Below, one piece after another: positions 26,501-37,486 of a DNA stretch of 64,000 nucleotides (its first letter is position 1; every line of letters starts with the position of its first letter). Under the pieces are notes generated by a model that saw only the letters and a list, made by a program, of their open reading frames with translations, ran no database searches and had not been told where the DNA came from. Source of the DNA: Nipponacmea schrenckii (lineage: Eukaryota > Mollusca > Gastropoda > Lottiidae); the NCBI GenBank assembly GCA_030562195.1, contig JAUJPP010000003.1, forward strand, positions 16,399,398-16,463,397, in the 5' to 3' direction. The position numbers and the translations under genes are program-made.

Positions 26501-28462
26501 TTTATATAGGCTTTATTTCGAAGTGAAGTACACTATATTCAATTGTCTCCTCCATTATTATTATAACAATAATATTTGAATCCTCCAGGAGAAAATGTTA
26601 TTACAAGAGAAGTATATTGAGAAACAAGAATTATGTTCTATGATCCAAGATGACAACGATAAATTACGAATGGAATTTCAAAACCAGGAAGATTCCCACA
26701 AAAGGGAAAGGCTCACAAGTGGACAGGTGAGACAATAAATTATTATCTTATTATCTTTATCTATTAAAGCTGACCTTTCTTTGTATACAAAAAACAAAAA
26801 CATGTATGTGTAATGAGATTTATTGGAATCGTTTAGCAACAATTCTTATATTGTAATGAATTGTATTTTATAGTTAATGGATGAATTAGGTAAAGAATTA
26901 GAAGAATTAAGAAAATTTAAAATTGAAACTGAATTAAGACATGGTAATAATAATATCACTGGTGATTTACCAGCAAGATATGCTGAATTACAGTTAGAAA
27001 TGAAACATTTAAAAGAGGTGAGAATAAATCTTTTTTAAATATAGAACTAACGTACATAAATTGCTATATTAGCAAGCTTACCACAACAACTCAATTGTTA
27101 TGGCTATTTCAGAAGATACTAAGTATAATGTATCTGCAATATTTTTAGCTTTACCAAGCTTAATCTGCATCATTCTATTTTATTTTTTAATAAGTGGTTT
27201 GTGCTGCTTTCATAAGGTTATTTTTAAATATATTATTATATATCACCCAAAAATAAATGCACTGTTAGGAGAAATTCAATTGGAATTGGTCCATTATATA
27301 AACATACCCTGTTTAATGCACACTCGTCAACTTATTCAAATTCAACAAAAAGTGAGCCTGGGTTATTTTATTTTGACAATAAGCCTAATTTCTTCCTTTC
27401 CTCTTCCTTTCCTTTAATTCATTCTTCATATTTCAAGCAGTCAATGTGGAATGAATGGAAGGACATGTTAAAGGTGTGTATATAAGTGTAAACATTCTCC
27501 TGTTTGGTATAGCATGTCAATATTAACTGTATAGCTTCCTTGTTCTCTCCCTTTATCAGTATGATACAAGATATTTAGTTTTAGTATTTCTCTGTGTTTA
27601 TTTTGGGTAGGTAAAATGTTGTAGGCTAAATTTTAACAGTAAAAATATCTTTGGAATCTAATGTTCTAATTAGATCATAAATTTAGTTTGTTATTGTAAA
27701 TAGATTTATTAAAATGCTTGTAATTAAAAACCTTTAACATGGCTTCACATCCATTGGTTGGCTGGTATTAACATTATCATAGCTTTTCAGTTGTCATTTT
27801 TTCTATCATTCCTCTTCGTAGGGTTAATTTTACTACTTATTCTTCTTTTCTACATTTCTATCTACATTACTAGCTAAATATATTCTTTACACTTATATCC
27901 TGGAATGATTTTATGCACAGTTTGAAATTATCTTCTATAAATATTAAATATTTTAAATTATAAAAATTTTTAGACTTAATAGTTCAATATATAAATTTTA
28001 GGAAAATCGTAGTTTACGAGATAATAATGAAGAAATGAATGCACAGTTATTATCTCAATGTATGGAAGAAGGTAGAACATTACTGAGAGAAACTGAAGGT
28101 GTTAGTATTGCTGAGGAATTAGAAAACCTAACAAAAGACCAGGTAAATAAAGTCTCAGTTATTTGGTTCAGACAAATAAAATTTATGTTATTGAATGCAT
28201 AGGAAGAGATAGTAGCTGCTTTCTGATAGGATAAAAAAAAAGATGATTTTGATAACAGATGTAAATTAAATTCCATAATGTTTTTTTTTTTTCAGTTCCT
28301 TACCAATTTTTGGTTTAACTAACAATTTTCGTATTTACATTTCAGTTAATGAAAGCTTTACGTGACGAGCAGCAGGATAACCTCCGATTAAAATCCTATG
28401 TGGACAGAATTTTATTAACCATTATGGAAAAGAACCCATCATTATTGGAAGTTTCTCATTAA
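17579..28462 (+). CDS. RAB11FIP3: Rab11 family-interacting protein, class II (FIP3/FIP4, fly nuf), 3' part of gene
   Basis: Exons: 17579-17684, 18785-18888, 21039-21122, 23561-23656, 23799-23983, 24121-24204, 24364-24432, 25018-25044, 25171-25206, 25396-25513, 25698-25801, 25947-26037, 26176-26225, 26369-26438, 26589-26726, 26874-27017, 27441-27473, 28002-28142, 28346-28462 (stop TAA). All join in frame with GT-AG borders. The first encodes an EF-hand loop (DPDAKGVITFDD) equivalent to FIP3 DPSGLGVISFED. NFEDFGEIESEAD follows in the acidic linker, then a long Glu/Lys-rich coiled coil. The end, LRLKSYVDRILLTIMEKNP, is the Rab-binding domain by which class II FIPs bind Rab11 (and Arf) GTPases at recycling endosomes and the cleavage furrow. 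With all exons the visible part is about 610 residues. Amino-terminal exons lie upstream. I cannot separate FIP3 from FIP4; one gene is usual in invertebrates. Confidence 0.92.
19570..19946. mobile_element. hAT-type MITE with G/C-run hairpins, in a RAB11FIP intron
   Basis: The body is 19578-19938 (361 bp). Left end CAGGGGCGCGGGAA; right end in reverse complement CATAGGCGCGGGAA (12 of 14 match). Perfect 8-bp target duplications ACCTAGAT lie at 19570-19577 and 19939-19946, as expected for hAT. The interior right half contains consecutive hairpins made of G and C runs: GGGGGGCAAAA pairs with TTTTGCCCCCC (19841-19867), then GGGGGGGCA with TGCCCCCCC (19881-19900), then a C-run. It sits between exons 18785-18888 and 21039-21122. 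It is non-coding and non-autonomous. Confidence 0.88.
20401..20416. repeat. Perfect 16-bp palindrome
   Basis: CCTCCAGTACTGGAGG is a perfect palindrome in an intron of the RAB11FIP gene. No associated element ends were found; significance unknown. Confidence 0.6.
21039..21122 (+). CDS. RAB11FIP exon, 84 nt, phase 0-0, possible cassette
   Basis: Acceptor TATATCAG and donor GAG|GTAGGA bracket 28 open codons beginning PVSNKGVLLNIP. Length is a multiple of three and both borders fall between codons, so inclusion or skipping keeps the frame. I see no vertebrate FIP3 equivalent of this peptide. It rests on splice sites and frame only. Confidence 0.6.
23561..23656 (+). CDS. RAB11FIP exon or alternative first exon (ATG at 23597)
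   Basis: The open segment MDEDIFEMYVDEMTD ends at donor AAG|GTAGTG and continues in frame into SYKQDHSNSTYAEYD of the next exon. Together these resemble the FIP3 segment with DEFDDF, Tyr-Glu, NEVTD and STYSEC, so the coding call is good. The 5' border is uncertain. An acceptor AAACAG at 23560 gives a 96-nt phase 0-0 internal exon. The ATG at 23597-23599 could instead open an alternative first exon, producing a FIP without EF-hands. Confidence 0.65.
24364..24432 (+). CDS. RAB11FIP cassette-type exon, 69 nt, phase 2-2
   Basis: Bounded by TTTTCAG and GTAGTT. It encodes a basic segment (TPATARKHVNHRKADF, with HKRT at the end) that may correspond to the Lys-rich LTPSPTKR segment of FIP3. Both borders fall after the second codon base, and junctions to every following exon create no stop (TG joins to C or T). 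It can therefore be skipped without frame loss. Confidence 0.7.
25018..25044 (+). CDS. RAB11FIP microexon, 27 nt, phase 2-2
   Basis: CTCCTAG acceptor and ACAT|GTAAGC donor enclose 27 nt encoding LPRCRSLD-like sequence. It is a multiple of three in the same phase as its neighbours, so it fits a cassette. Evidence is the splice sites and frame. Confidence 0.6.
25171..25206 (+). CDS. RAB11FIP microexon, 36 nt, phase 2-2
   Basis: Strong acceptor TAACTTACAG and donor CCAG|GTAAAT enclose 12 codons (PNRRLTTAAYA core). Phase and length again allow free inclusion or skipping before the exon at 25396. Confidence 0.65.
27441..27473 (+). CDS. Candidate RAB11FIP microexon in the coiled coil, 33 nt
   Basis: A long pyrimidine-rich tract ends in TTTCAAGCAG. 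Eleven codons follow (SMWNEWKDMLK) and the donor is AAG|GTGTGT. Phase is 0-0, matching the exon ends at 27017 and 28002. If included it adds eleven residues, a change of coiled-coil register of four (three and a half turns is seven). Confidence 0.6.
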
Positions 28463-28990
28463 TGTGTGTACTTGTGAAAAAAACACTTAATTTATTGACA
28501 ATAAAGACTATAGTGATTGACTTTGATTCACAGACTTAACAGTACAAAGGGTACTAACATATTATAGAGCAGTTATCTATCATTGATAATTACCTATGAT
28601 ACAGTGATATTGTGATATGTGTGAGAGACAAATATGTGTGTATGTGTGTGTGTGTTTGTATATATGATTTTTATGAAATATTAGAAAAAAATTAGCTATG
28701 TAATTTGTAGTGCTATTAATGTTGTATTCAAATGTTGAAGCAATTTGGAAATACATTAAATGATATATCTAAACTTTATAGTTTGGGTCAGCTTTTTGAT
28801 GTTAAGAATGTTTTGTTAAATTGTCTTGACAGTATGTTTCTTAACATATTATTGGCTATATGATTATTATATAAAATATTTAGTGCAATAGTGAAACTAA
28901 AATGTTAAATTCAGTAAATGGAATACTCAAATAAATTAGATGTTCTGTCTCTAAAATAAAAATCAAGTTTTATAAAAAAAAAAAGAATAC
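28463..28990 (+). other. RAB11FIP 3' UTR with poly(A) signals
   Basis: After the stop at 28460-28462, AATAAA occurs at 28500-28505, 28930-28935 and 28954-28959. A GT-rich microsatellite at 28620-28655 follows the first signal and could act as its downstream element. An A-run at 28975-28984 closes the stretch. Which site is used cannot be read from sequence. Confidence 0.55.
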
Positions 28991-31900
28991 CTGTGATAGA
29001 TTGTATATATTCGAAATTAAGGCTGATTTTTGCCCAAATTTTAATAATGAAACAAATTTTATCTTCTGATCTCATTCTTCTGGTACCTAAATTTTCAACC
29101 TTGATTACATTCCAAACACCTCATTCCATTGGTCTCATTCCTTCTGATATTAAACTAGTACATCTATATACTACATATGTGCCGATTTTAGTAATGCAAT
29201 TCTGTTTTATATTAAATCAGCTTTTCTACTATACAAGTGTTATATTGTACATATCCCTGTAAATTGCTTTGTAGAAACTAAATTATATGTACTATATTTT
29301 ATATTACTATTTTTGTAACATAGTCTTTATGAAAGAATATTATAAAAAAACATGGGTTTTAAATTTTAAGATTTTATATGCAATAGTTTATTCTGTCAAA
29401 TATGTCCTCCTTGAAGTATGAAGGTCACATAAGCATATACTTGTACAAATATTTTCAGAATACAGAAATATGCCACATCTAAATTTGAATTTCGGGTGGA
29501 AATACTATGATATTCAACTTAGTCCTCATCTACATTCCTATGATGTCAACTTATCTCTAGTTTGTTATAGTATTTGTCCATGAAGTAATCTGTGAAGATT
29601 ATGTGCCTATTTTGAAAAGAAATTACCGTCCCACTAAGTAGCCTATTAATTGTTGTGCAATTATACTTTTACATTTGATGTAAAAACTTATTTTATTGAA
29701 GCCTATTTTTTGTAATGTTGATTTTATTGAGACTATTTTAATGAATGTTGTGTTATTGTTAGATTGTTGATGGTTTCAATGCCTTGCTGAAAGAACTTTC
29801 ATTTTCTCAAGAAATTGGTGGCCTCTTGTCGAAAATTTATAACTTTTTCGGAATTGACCTCTAATCTGCAACCTACAATGGTTTATGATTATTTGATTAT
29901 AACAATATTTGACATGTATAGACACCTGAGATAAGATGTTCTGAACTGGCATTGAAGAGAACCACATCAATCTAACTATTTATTTGTGTATAGATAAGCC
30001 TACCAGACTTTAAACATGGAAATACTGGGCTCACTACTTGAAGTATACTGAGAAGTTAATCACTTCAAGGGATATGACAAGTTATTGTAATACAGAAAAG
30101 CTATTTGAGCCCAAGGTTTTGTAATAAGGTGGCTTTTTACTCAGTTGAACTATTTATTTCTATTTTTGTGTCAAGATCCAATGAAATGGACAAGGTATGA
30201 AAGCTGTAGAAAATCATGAAATCTTTATCAGTCAAGCTAAAATAGGTTTTGATAGTGATAGAAGTACATTGAGATAAAAATGATAATACATGTTACATTC
30301 CTATTAAGCTGACTTGATTAGATGGAAACGGTTTTCATTTTTAGATTGTCTAAAAATATAGTGATATGGAATACTTTTATATATTTGAAAGCAATATGAT
30401 AAAGTAAAGTAGAAGTTGGTTTGTTGAACTATTACTGAAAGTCTCTTGTGGAAGTATAAAAACATGCAGGCCAAGCCACAAATGTACATCCCTTGAACTT
30501 GATCATCAACTTTATGCATGCAGCATTTAAAATATTAAAGTACCAAAAATCAACAGATCATAATTGCATAGCTCACAAATATTATTTTAAAGAGTTTCTT
30601 TTGAATTAATGAAATCAGGGCCAGTATTCAATGTACCTGAGAAAGTTACCAACTAACTTCATTTGTATGATGGAATGATTCTACTCAGTTATTTTAGTGA
30701 ACACTATTTGAATTAATGAAATCAGGGCCAGTATTCAATGTACCTGAGAAAGTTACCAACTAACTTCATTTGTATGATGGAATGATTCTACTCAGTTATT
30801 TTAGTGAACACTATTTCTGTATCTCCATACAAGATTTTTATATATTTTTTTTGTGTATTTTGTCCCAGACCTTAAATTAAATATGTCTTCAGTACAGTAT
30901 TTGGAATTAATAATGTACAATACAAATATAAGACTAGGTTTTGAATGGACTTAAGAATTGAATACATTTGAAGTGAGAAATATTTTTTGAGAAATCAGTA
31001 AATGTTTGTTGATAGTTTTCATGTTGGCACTGAAAAACTCATGCCACACAAAGTAAAAATGTTTCAGATTGAAATACATGTAACATTATGCTAAAAGTTG
31101 TTTATAAGATAATATTAATTTGTAATATTTCCTCACTTTATAATTGTCCATTTCAGTAGAAATAAATTCTATTTATATACATTGAGATGCTTTTATAATA
31201 ATCCAGAGGCCTATTTTTGGTCATCTTTTCTCTTCCAATATAACAAATGAATCCACTGGAGACTATTTGTGGAACCCCAAATTAATCCTCCTCGACCATC
31301 TTACTCAAGAAATGACTGTTCATTGGATACGATACACAGTTTGATACATATAGGTTTGTCGAGGGACAGTGATTGCTCAACAAAATTTTATGGAAGTATG
31401 AAGATGGTTGGTGGATCTGGATAGAGTTCATATTCTTGAAGTTTGTCAAGAATGGCATTCACGATCCCTCCATAACAGAAAAGAGGGCAAATTTTATAAG
31501 TATAAAAATCGCCTTCATTGCATTACATAATAATGTCCAGGTCGCGATCTTTGCAAGCAGGGACGCATGGCAACTGCTACGTGAAAGGATCTAGGAGCAT
31601 CCTCCAACAGGAGAGTAGGGTTCTTTGGGAGTGCTCCCCGTTTCTGTCTTCTGCTGTTTCTTTGGATGTTGTTGATATTTCCAATGATTGCACATACCAG
31701 TTATCAATTGTGAATAGCAGTTATTTTGCGTCCTAGAGCTTATTATATTTATAAATTTTTGGTGAGAACTTGTCATACCCTCTTCAGACTTTTTTAGTTA
31801 GCAATTGTACGTTGTGCATCTGTCTCACATGCCACGTACGAGGAAAAGGTAATGTCAGATTAATCGGTTTACACTCTTCACCAAGGTTTGATGAAATTGT

Positions 31901-33340
31901 TTCCCGCAGCCTATAGTCATAGTTTACTCATTGATCTATTATGATCTCGGCGAAACTGAAAATCAATATTTGAACTAAATTCCACATAAATAATTCAAAT
32001 TTCGTTAAGTCCCCGAAGGTAGTATGTAAAAAAGAGTGAGCTTAACAAAGTAAGATAACACTACTGTCTTATATAGAAATCCTGCAAAGCCCACAGATAC
32101 TTAATAGAAGTCATGATGAACTTCTGGTTATTTCCAATAATGTGCGCGATGTTGCCAATATTCTTGGATATACTGCCTAATGTCTATCTAATCTATATAT
32201 TCAGTCATTTGCCTCCCTGAATTTATTTTTGTATGTTTTTTTTTTTTTGCACAATTTTCAGTTCATAGAGTCTGCGGACTCGCCAAAGTGTACAGGGATG
32301 TTTTTGAATGGTGTAAGATAATGTCTGTGGAATTCGATCTTTTGTTTGTTAATATGTACAGGTTGGAAGAACTATATTAGTGAAATCAATAAATTCCTTT
32401 GTACATTGGACTGATTAACTCTCATAAAACTTATAATAACAATACATTATATTGATTCAATAGGTTATTTTCGGTTCATATAATTATTACTACATATTTA
32501 TCATCCTATATAATCAAGCATATCTGAAAGACGAGTGTACAACACTTTTAAACCTTTAAACATACATTTTATTCTCTCAATCACGAAACATTAAACGATA
32601 ATGAATGAACATAAAAAAAAATTGTAAAACATTTATAAACATTCTAAGGACAGTTTATTTCTTCTGACCAAGGCTATTGTATACTAGAAATGTTTCTTTT
32701 CGGGGTCAAATACATTGATATTCAAGTTACTGGGATTATGAATATTTTAACAGATGTCCTATCTGTAGCACTAGAATCATTGAATAAACAGATGCATTCA
32801 TATGGATTAACATAGGATTAGCTAGGGATTTATATCAGATTTAAACAGTTAATCTTGAGCCAATAGTTTAGACGTGTTATCATCAAATAAAACAGACTAA
32901 ACTTTTCATTCTTATTTACACCAAAACATTAAACTCCTCAACGATTCTTAATTTATGGATGTTTTTTCCTGCATGCCTCCATCAATATCAATTCTTACTT
33001 TTTTACTAACTTTCCAGTTGGATATTAGTTTACTACTAAACTTCTCCCTTTCTAGCAGTGTTAATTATTCTAAAAAAAGGTATTCTCTGTATGTAACCTT
33101 GGCCAGTTCTTCTATAAGAGACTTGCTAGTGTTACAGTTTTCTTTTCTCTTTACTCAAGTCGTTACCCTGTTTTTCAAGCATATCATTATGCTTTTAATA
33201 CTATTTATCTAGGATATATACCACTTCTCTAGTTCGAAGATAATTAATGATTTCTTTGCATTGTCGCATCGAAATTAAAAACCATCGTAGAGACAGATTA
33301 ATTATATTTCAGAAGGTAAAACCCTACTAGTATTAGACTA
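28991..33340. other. Intergenic DNA
   Basis: No gene recognised. It contains the 107-bp tandem duplication (separate entry). A less AT-rich stretch at about 31360-31900 has short overlapping frames on both strands that I could not assign. Confidence 0.5.
30601..30813. repeat. Perfect 107-bp tandem duplication
   Basis: The 107-bp unit starting TTGAATTAATGAAATCAGGG at 30601 is repeated starting at 30708 with no difference that I can find. The second copy ends near 30813. Perfect identity in freely evolving intergenic DNA implies a recent duplication or an assembly artefact. Confidence 0.9.
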
Positions 33341-33860
33341 GAGAAATTGTAGTTTGTAGAAGTAGTAGACTAGAGAATTGGTAGATTGTAGAAGTAGTAG
33401 ACTGGAGAAATGGTAGATTGTAGACATAGCTGGAGAAATGGTAAATTGTAGAAGTAGTAGACTAGAGAAATGGTACATGTAAATTGTATGACTAGTAGAT
33501 TGGAGAAATGGTAGATTGTACAAGTAGTAGACTGGAGAAATGGTAGATTGTAGAAGTAGTAGACCGGAGAAATGGTAGATTGTAGAAGTAGTAGACTGGA
33601 GAAATGGTAGATTGTAGACGTATGGCTGAAGTAGACTTGAGAAATGGTAGATTGTTGTATGAATAGTTTGAGAAATAGTATAGATTGTTTAATTAGTATA
33701 TTGAGAAATGGTACTGTATATATAAGTAGTAGACAGAAGAAATATTATATCTGATAAGTAGCAGCCTGGAGAAGAGTCGTAGAAGAGTGGAGAAAAGGGT
33801 AGAGAAATGGGAGATAAGTGGCACAATAGAAATATGATAGAGTAATAGACCTGGAAAGCG
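33341..33860. repeat. Minisatellite, about 32-bp unit, decaying to the right
   Basis: The unit is TAGATTGTAGAAGTAGTAGA followed by CTGGAGAAATGG. Units are well preserved from about 33345 to 33640 (about nine copies, some lacking part of the unit). They then degrade into shorter AGTAGTAGAC / GAGAAATGG fragments up to about 33860. Short frames through it on the minus strand are by-products of the repeat. Confidence 0.8.
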
Positions 33861-34197
33861 GTCTATAAACTACCGAGAGTGGTTTATGATAGAATATTGA
33901 AATTTAAGATTAGCTAAGATGTGCCTTAAAGATTTGATGGACTTGAGAAGCTTAAGGAAATGGGCTATTCATTTCGTTGTGATGAAGAGAATATTGTTCG
34001 GTAAAGTTCCAATTACCTTAAATGACCAGTTAACCTATGACCCTTTTTACTATAATCTACATAATAGGTGGCTCATCATTTTAAATACCATGTTTATAAT
34101 GACCCATATAAAGTTTCTACAAGATACATGTAATTTCTACACTTCGTGCGCTTAGTATCATCGTGTAACCAATCAAGCTGACCATTCCTAAACTAGT

Positions 34198-35275
34198 AAT
34201 AATAATAATAATAATAAACTCTTTATTTTACATGGGTCAGAATTAGGCCCAATACACAAGGACATGGTCCTGTCTCACATTCAGCCCATGGGGCAATACA
34301 TTAGGGAAAAAAAGAAAAAAAAAAAAAAAAAAAAAAAGGAAAGAAAAAAGAAAAAAATCTAAAATACATAATATCTCAATATACAATTCGTCTGAAATAC
34401 TAAAAATACACAGGTACATGTGTATCAAATGAACAGATCTATGTTCCGGCAGTCAAGTACATGACCACAAAATAAATATACAATACTCCACGTACAATTT
34501 GTTTAAAAATACACAAGTACATGTGCATGAAATGGAAAGATTTTCAACCTACAATTTGTTTATAAAATGATCTGCATGAGACGATCAGACATCAAAACAT
34601 ACATATAAAAAAAGAAAAAAAAAAGAATTGCCAAAGCGTCAGTGCATGTGCTGCGAGCGGGCTACCCAACCCTACTCCATTTTATGTTCTTATTTTCTAT
34701 GGAGGGGGGGGGGGTTAGGATTTGTCCATGCTCAAGACCAGCTTTAAGGATGTTTTTCTCATCCCCCGACAGTAATAATTTAGATTTTCAAAATGGTTCA
34801 ACTTAGGTCAAAATAGAATTGTTGATGGTGATATACCTGTGAGAAAGGGAAAAATAAAATTAATAAATTACTTAAATCATTAAATCATGGAGAAACACAA
34901 TTGTTAAGATAGCCATCAGCAAGTAAGCCTATAGTTGGTGAAAAGAATACCCGTGTAACAGGAAGTATGCTTATGTTAATGAAAGATTACCAAGAATCAT
35001 CCTTCGAAAAGTCTTAAAATCTGATGCTGATTTAATATTTTCGTCTAGACCATTCCATAAAATTGATCCTTTGTATTTAATACTTTGTTTAATCAAATTG
35101 ATTCGTGGTTTTTGCACCACAAGTTTTGAATTTATGCTAGAATAAGGCGTCTGTTTATAACTAAAGAGGCTTAGTGGATTTAAGTTGAAATATTTAGATA
35201 ATGAATATGAATTATTGACTATGTCAATCGTTTGTGAATAGCTTCCGAGAAAGCATGAAATTGTCGCCATGGCTC
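34198..35275 (-). mobile_element. 5'-truncated LINE (non-LTR retrotransposon) 3' end
   Basis: On the minus strand, an open frame at 35270-34971 contains LIKQSIKYKGSILWNGLDEN then IKSASDFKTFRR. This is the conserved tail of non-LTR reverse transcriptase ORF2 (typical form: R..IKY.G..LWN.L...IK...S...FK). About 770 bp of 3' UTR follow, then AATAAAG and a (TTA)n tail at 34198-34216, typical for CR1/L2/RTE-like LINEs. Nothing upstream of about 35275 reads as reverse transcriptase, so the copy is 5'-truncated. An A/T-rich run at 34310-34350 interrupts the UTR. A near-identical tail fragment lies at 41101. Confidence 0.8.
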
Positions 35276-36650
35276 TTTTTATTCATTGATTAATCATAAG
35301 ATTGTCAATTAATTAATGTTCTCAGACCATCTCGCTATCTGTCTTTCTCTGTTTCAAGGTCATTCCAAAAAGTGCACAATTATTTAGTAGGCCTACGTCA
35401 GAATAATAGGCCCTATTAGAACTCGCCCTCTCTCGATTATCATCTAGTTTCATCAAATTATCCCATATACATGTAGATAAACTGAAAAGGGTTTGCTAGA
35501 GCTTAATTCTCAATTACCGGGACCTAGTTGCCCAATCGTTCGTCGTTGTAAACTTGCTCAAGATTTGCTCCAGCTGAAACAAAAAGAAAATGGTGATTAG
35601 AAGCCCAGCTTAAAATGACAAGTGTCTATTTCGGTTGAAAAGGCAGTTTTCATAATTTTTTCACTAATATTTCTAGACTGTCGTCTATTTGTGATATAAT
35701 TTAGCTGACAAAATTATTCAGTGTTTTGTCAAGGATTAGTTTCAAGAATTAATTCCGATTATTCCGGAACACATCCTAGATGTATCGGATGTTATATTCT
35801 TTAAACTTATTAGAAAGGAAACAATTTTCAATATGCAATTTCTTATGTTTTTCTTAGAAACTTTTAAACTCCTACGACATTTACTCCTATAGATTGTTTT
35901 TGATATTCAGCAAATATTATGTTCACCAAAAATGTTTTTGTAACAGTTGACTGTTGGTAACATTTGCTTTATCCATTAATAATATGCCATTTCAAAGAAG
36001 ATAAGAACGTAATATTCCTTTTCATTAAGTCGACATAAATGTCGGTCGTGAAAAAGTTGCTAAATGATAATTTGTTATGATAAAAATGAGTAGGCCCATG
36101 CTCTGTAAAACCAGTTGTTTTTAATCTGGTAGTACTTTTTTAGCCTAATTTGTCAAAGTATTTGAAATATCAAAAGTGGAAATGGAAAGGTTATTGCTAT
36201 AAGGTCTGCTGTGATAATACAGGATGATTTCCGTCATCCCGTATCTACATTATGACATCCCAAAATAAAAAACCCCGCCAAGTCAAAATTATTGATAATT
36301 GTAGGTGTGTTTTGAAATTTTGAATGCTAATCGTTAGAATAAAGGCTACGTTTGATAAATTTGATCTATAACTATAAAACTTTTATAATATGTAGCCATC
36401 GCCATAGACTGACTCTATATGACATTGAATTGCTAATTTAGATACATGGGTGTAATGACACCGTTCTCATCATTAGTCAACAATATTGGCACTGTTGGCC
36501 CAAAACATCTTATTTTTTACAACTATATAACAACTTAGTTTCACAGTTAAAAATCCTTTCTATCAACTCTTGGCATTTATCTTTCGAGATCGGAACGACT
36601 ATCTAACTAGCTATCATGTGATCTTCTACTTATTTTGGTACATTACACAC
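35276..36650. other. Intergenic DNA
   Basis: No gene recognised. The palindrome TAGGCCTA is at 35388-35395. A short inverted pair GGATGA/TCATCC lies near 36225. Otherwise I see nothing. Confidence 0.5.
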
Positions 36651-37486
36651 GATTTTAGATTTATCTATTCTAGTTACTATAGATCTTTGATTTATCTATT
36701 CTAGTTACTAAAGATCTTAAATTTATCTATTCTAGTTACTATCGGTTTTAGATTTATCTATTCTAGTTACTATCGATTTTAGATGTTTCCATTCTAGTTA
36801 CTATAGATCTTAGATTTATCTATTCTAGTTACTATCGATTTTAGATTTATCTATTCTAGTTACTATCGATTTTAGATTTATCTATTCTAGTTACTAAAGA
36901 TCTTAAATTTATCTATTCTAGTTACTATCGATTTTAGATGTATCTATTCTAGTTACTATAGATCTTAGATTTATCTATTTTAGTTACTATCGATTTTAGA
37001 TTTATCTATTCTAGTTACTATCGATTTTAGATTTATCTTTTCTAGTTACTATCGATTTTAGATTTATCTATTCTAGTTACTATCGATTTTAGATTTATCT
37101 TTTCTAGTTACTATCGATTTTATTTTTATCTATTCTAGTTACTATCGATTTTGGATTTATCTATTCTAGTTACTAAAGATTTTAGATTTATCTATTCTAG
37201 TTACTATCGATTTTAGATGTATCTATTCTAGTTACTATAGATCTTAGATTTATCTATTTTAGTTACTATCGATTTTAGATTTATCTATTCTAGTTACTAT
37301 CGATTTTAGATTTATCTTTTCTAGTTACTATCGATTTTAGATTTATCTATTCTAGTTACTATCGATTTTAGATTTATCTATTCTAGTTACTATCGATTTT
37401 AGATTTATCTTTTCTAGTTACTATCGATTTTATTTTTATCTATTCTAGTTACTATCGATTTTAGATTTATCTATTCTAGTTACTAT
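36651..37486. repeat. 31-bp minisatellite, 27 copies, with 279-bp higher-order period
   Basis: The unit is GATTTTAGATTTATCTATTC followed by TAGTTACTATC. The array covers 836 bp, almost exactly 27 units. Variant units recur at fixed spacing. The GATGTATC variant occurs at 36937 and 37216, and the ATCTTTTCTAG variant at 37035 and 37314, both 279 bp apart (nine units). A TATTTTTATC variant recurs 310 bp apart (ten units). The array therefore grew by duplicating multi-unit blocks. The unit is not a multiple of three, so it does not code. Confidence 0.93.

Noticed and set aside
31360..31900. Less AT-rich block with overlapping short frames on both strands, possible gene
   Set aside because: No splice structure or domain found; could be a decayed repeat, but nothing supports a call.
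33338..33523. Repetitive minus-strand open frame (a possible repeat peptide)
   Set aside because: It is a by-product of the 32-bp minisatellite, whose unit is not a multiple of three.
36651..37486. CRISPR-like regular repeat array
   Set aside because: Units are directly adjacent with no spacers, in animal DNA; a minisatellite.
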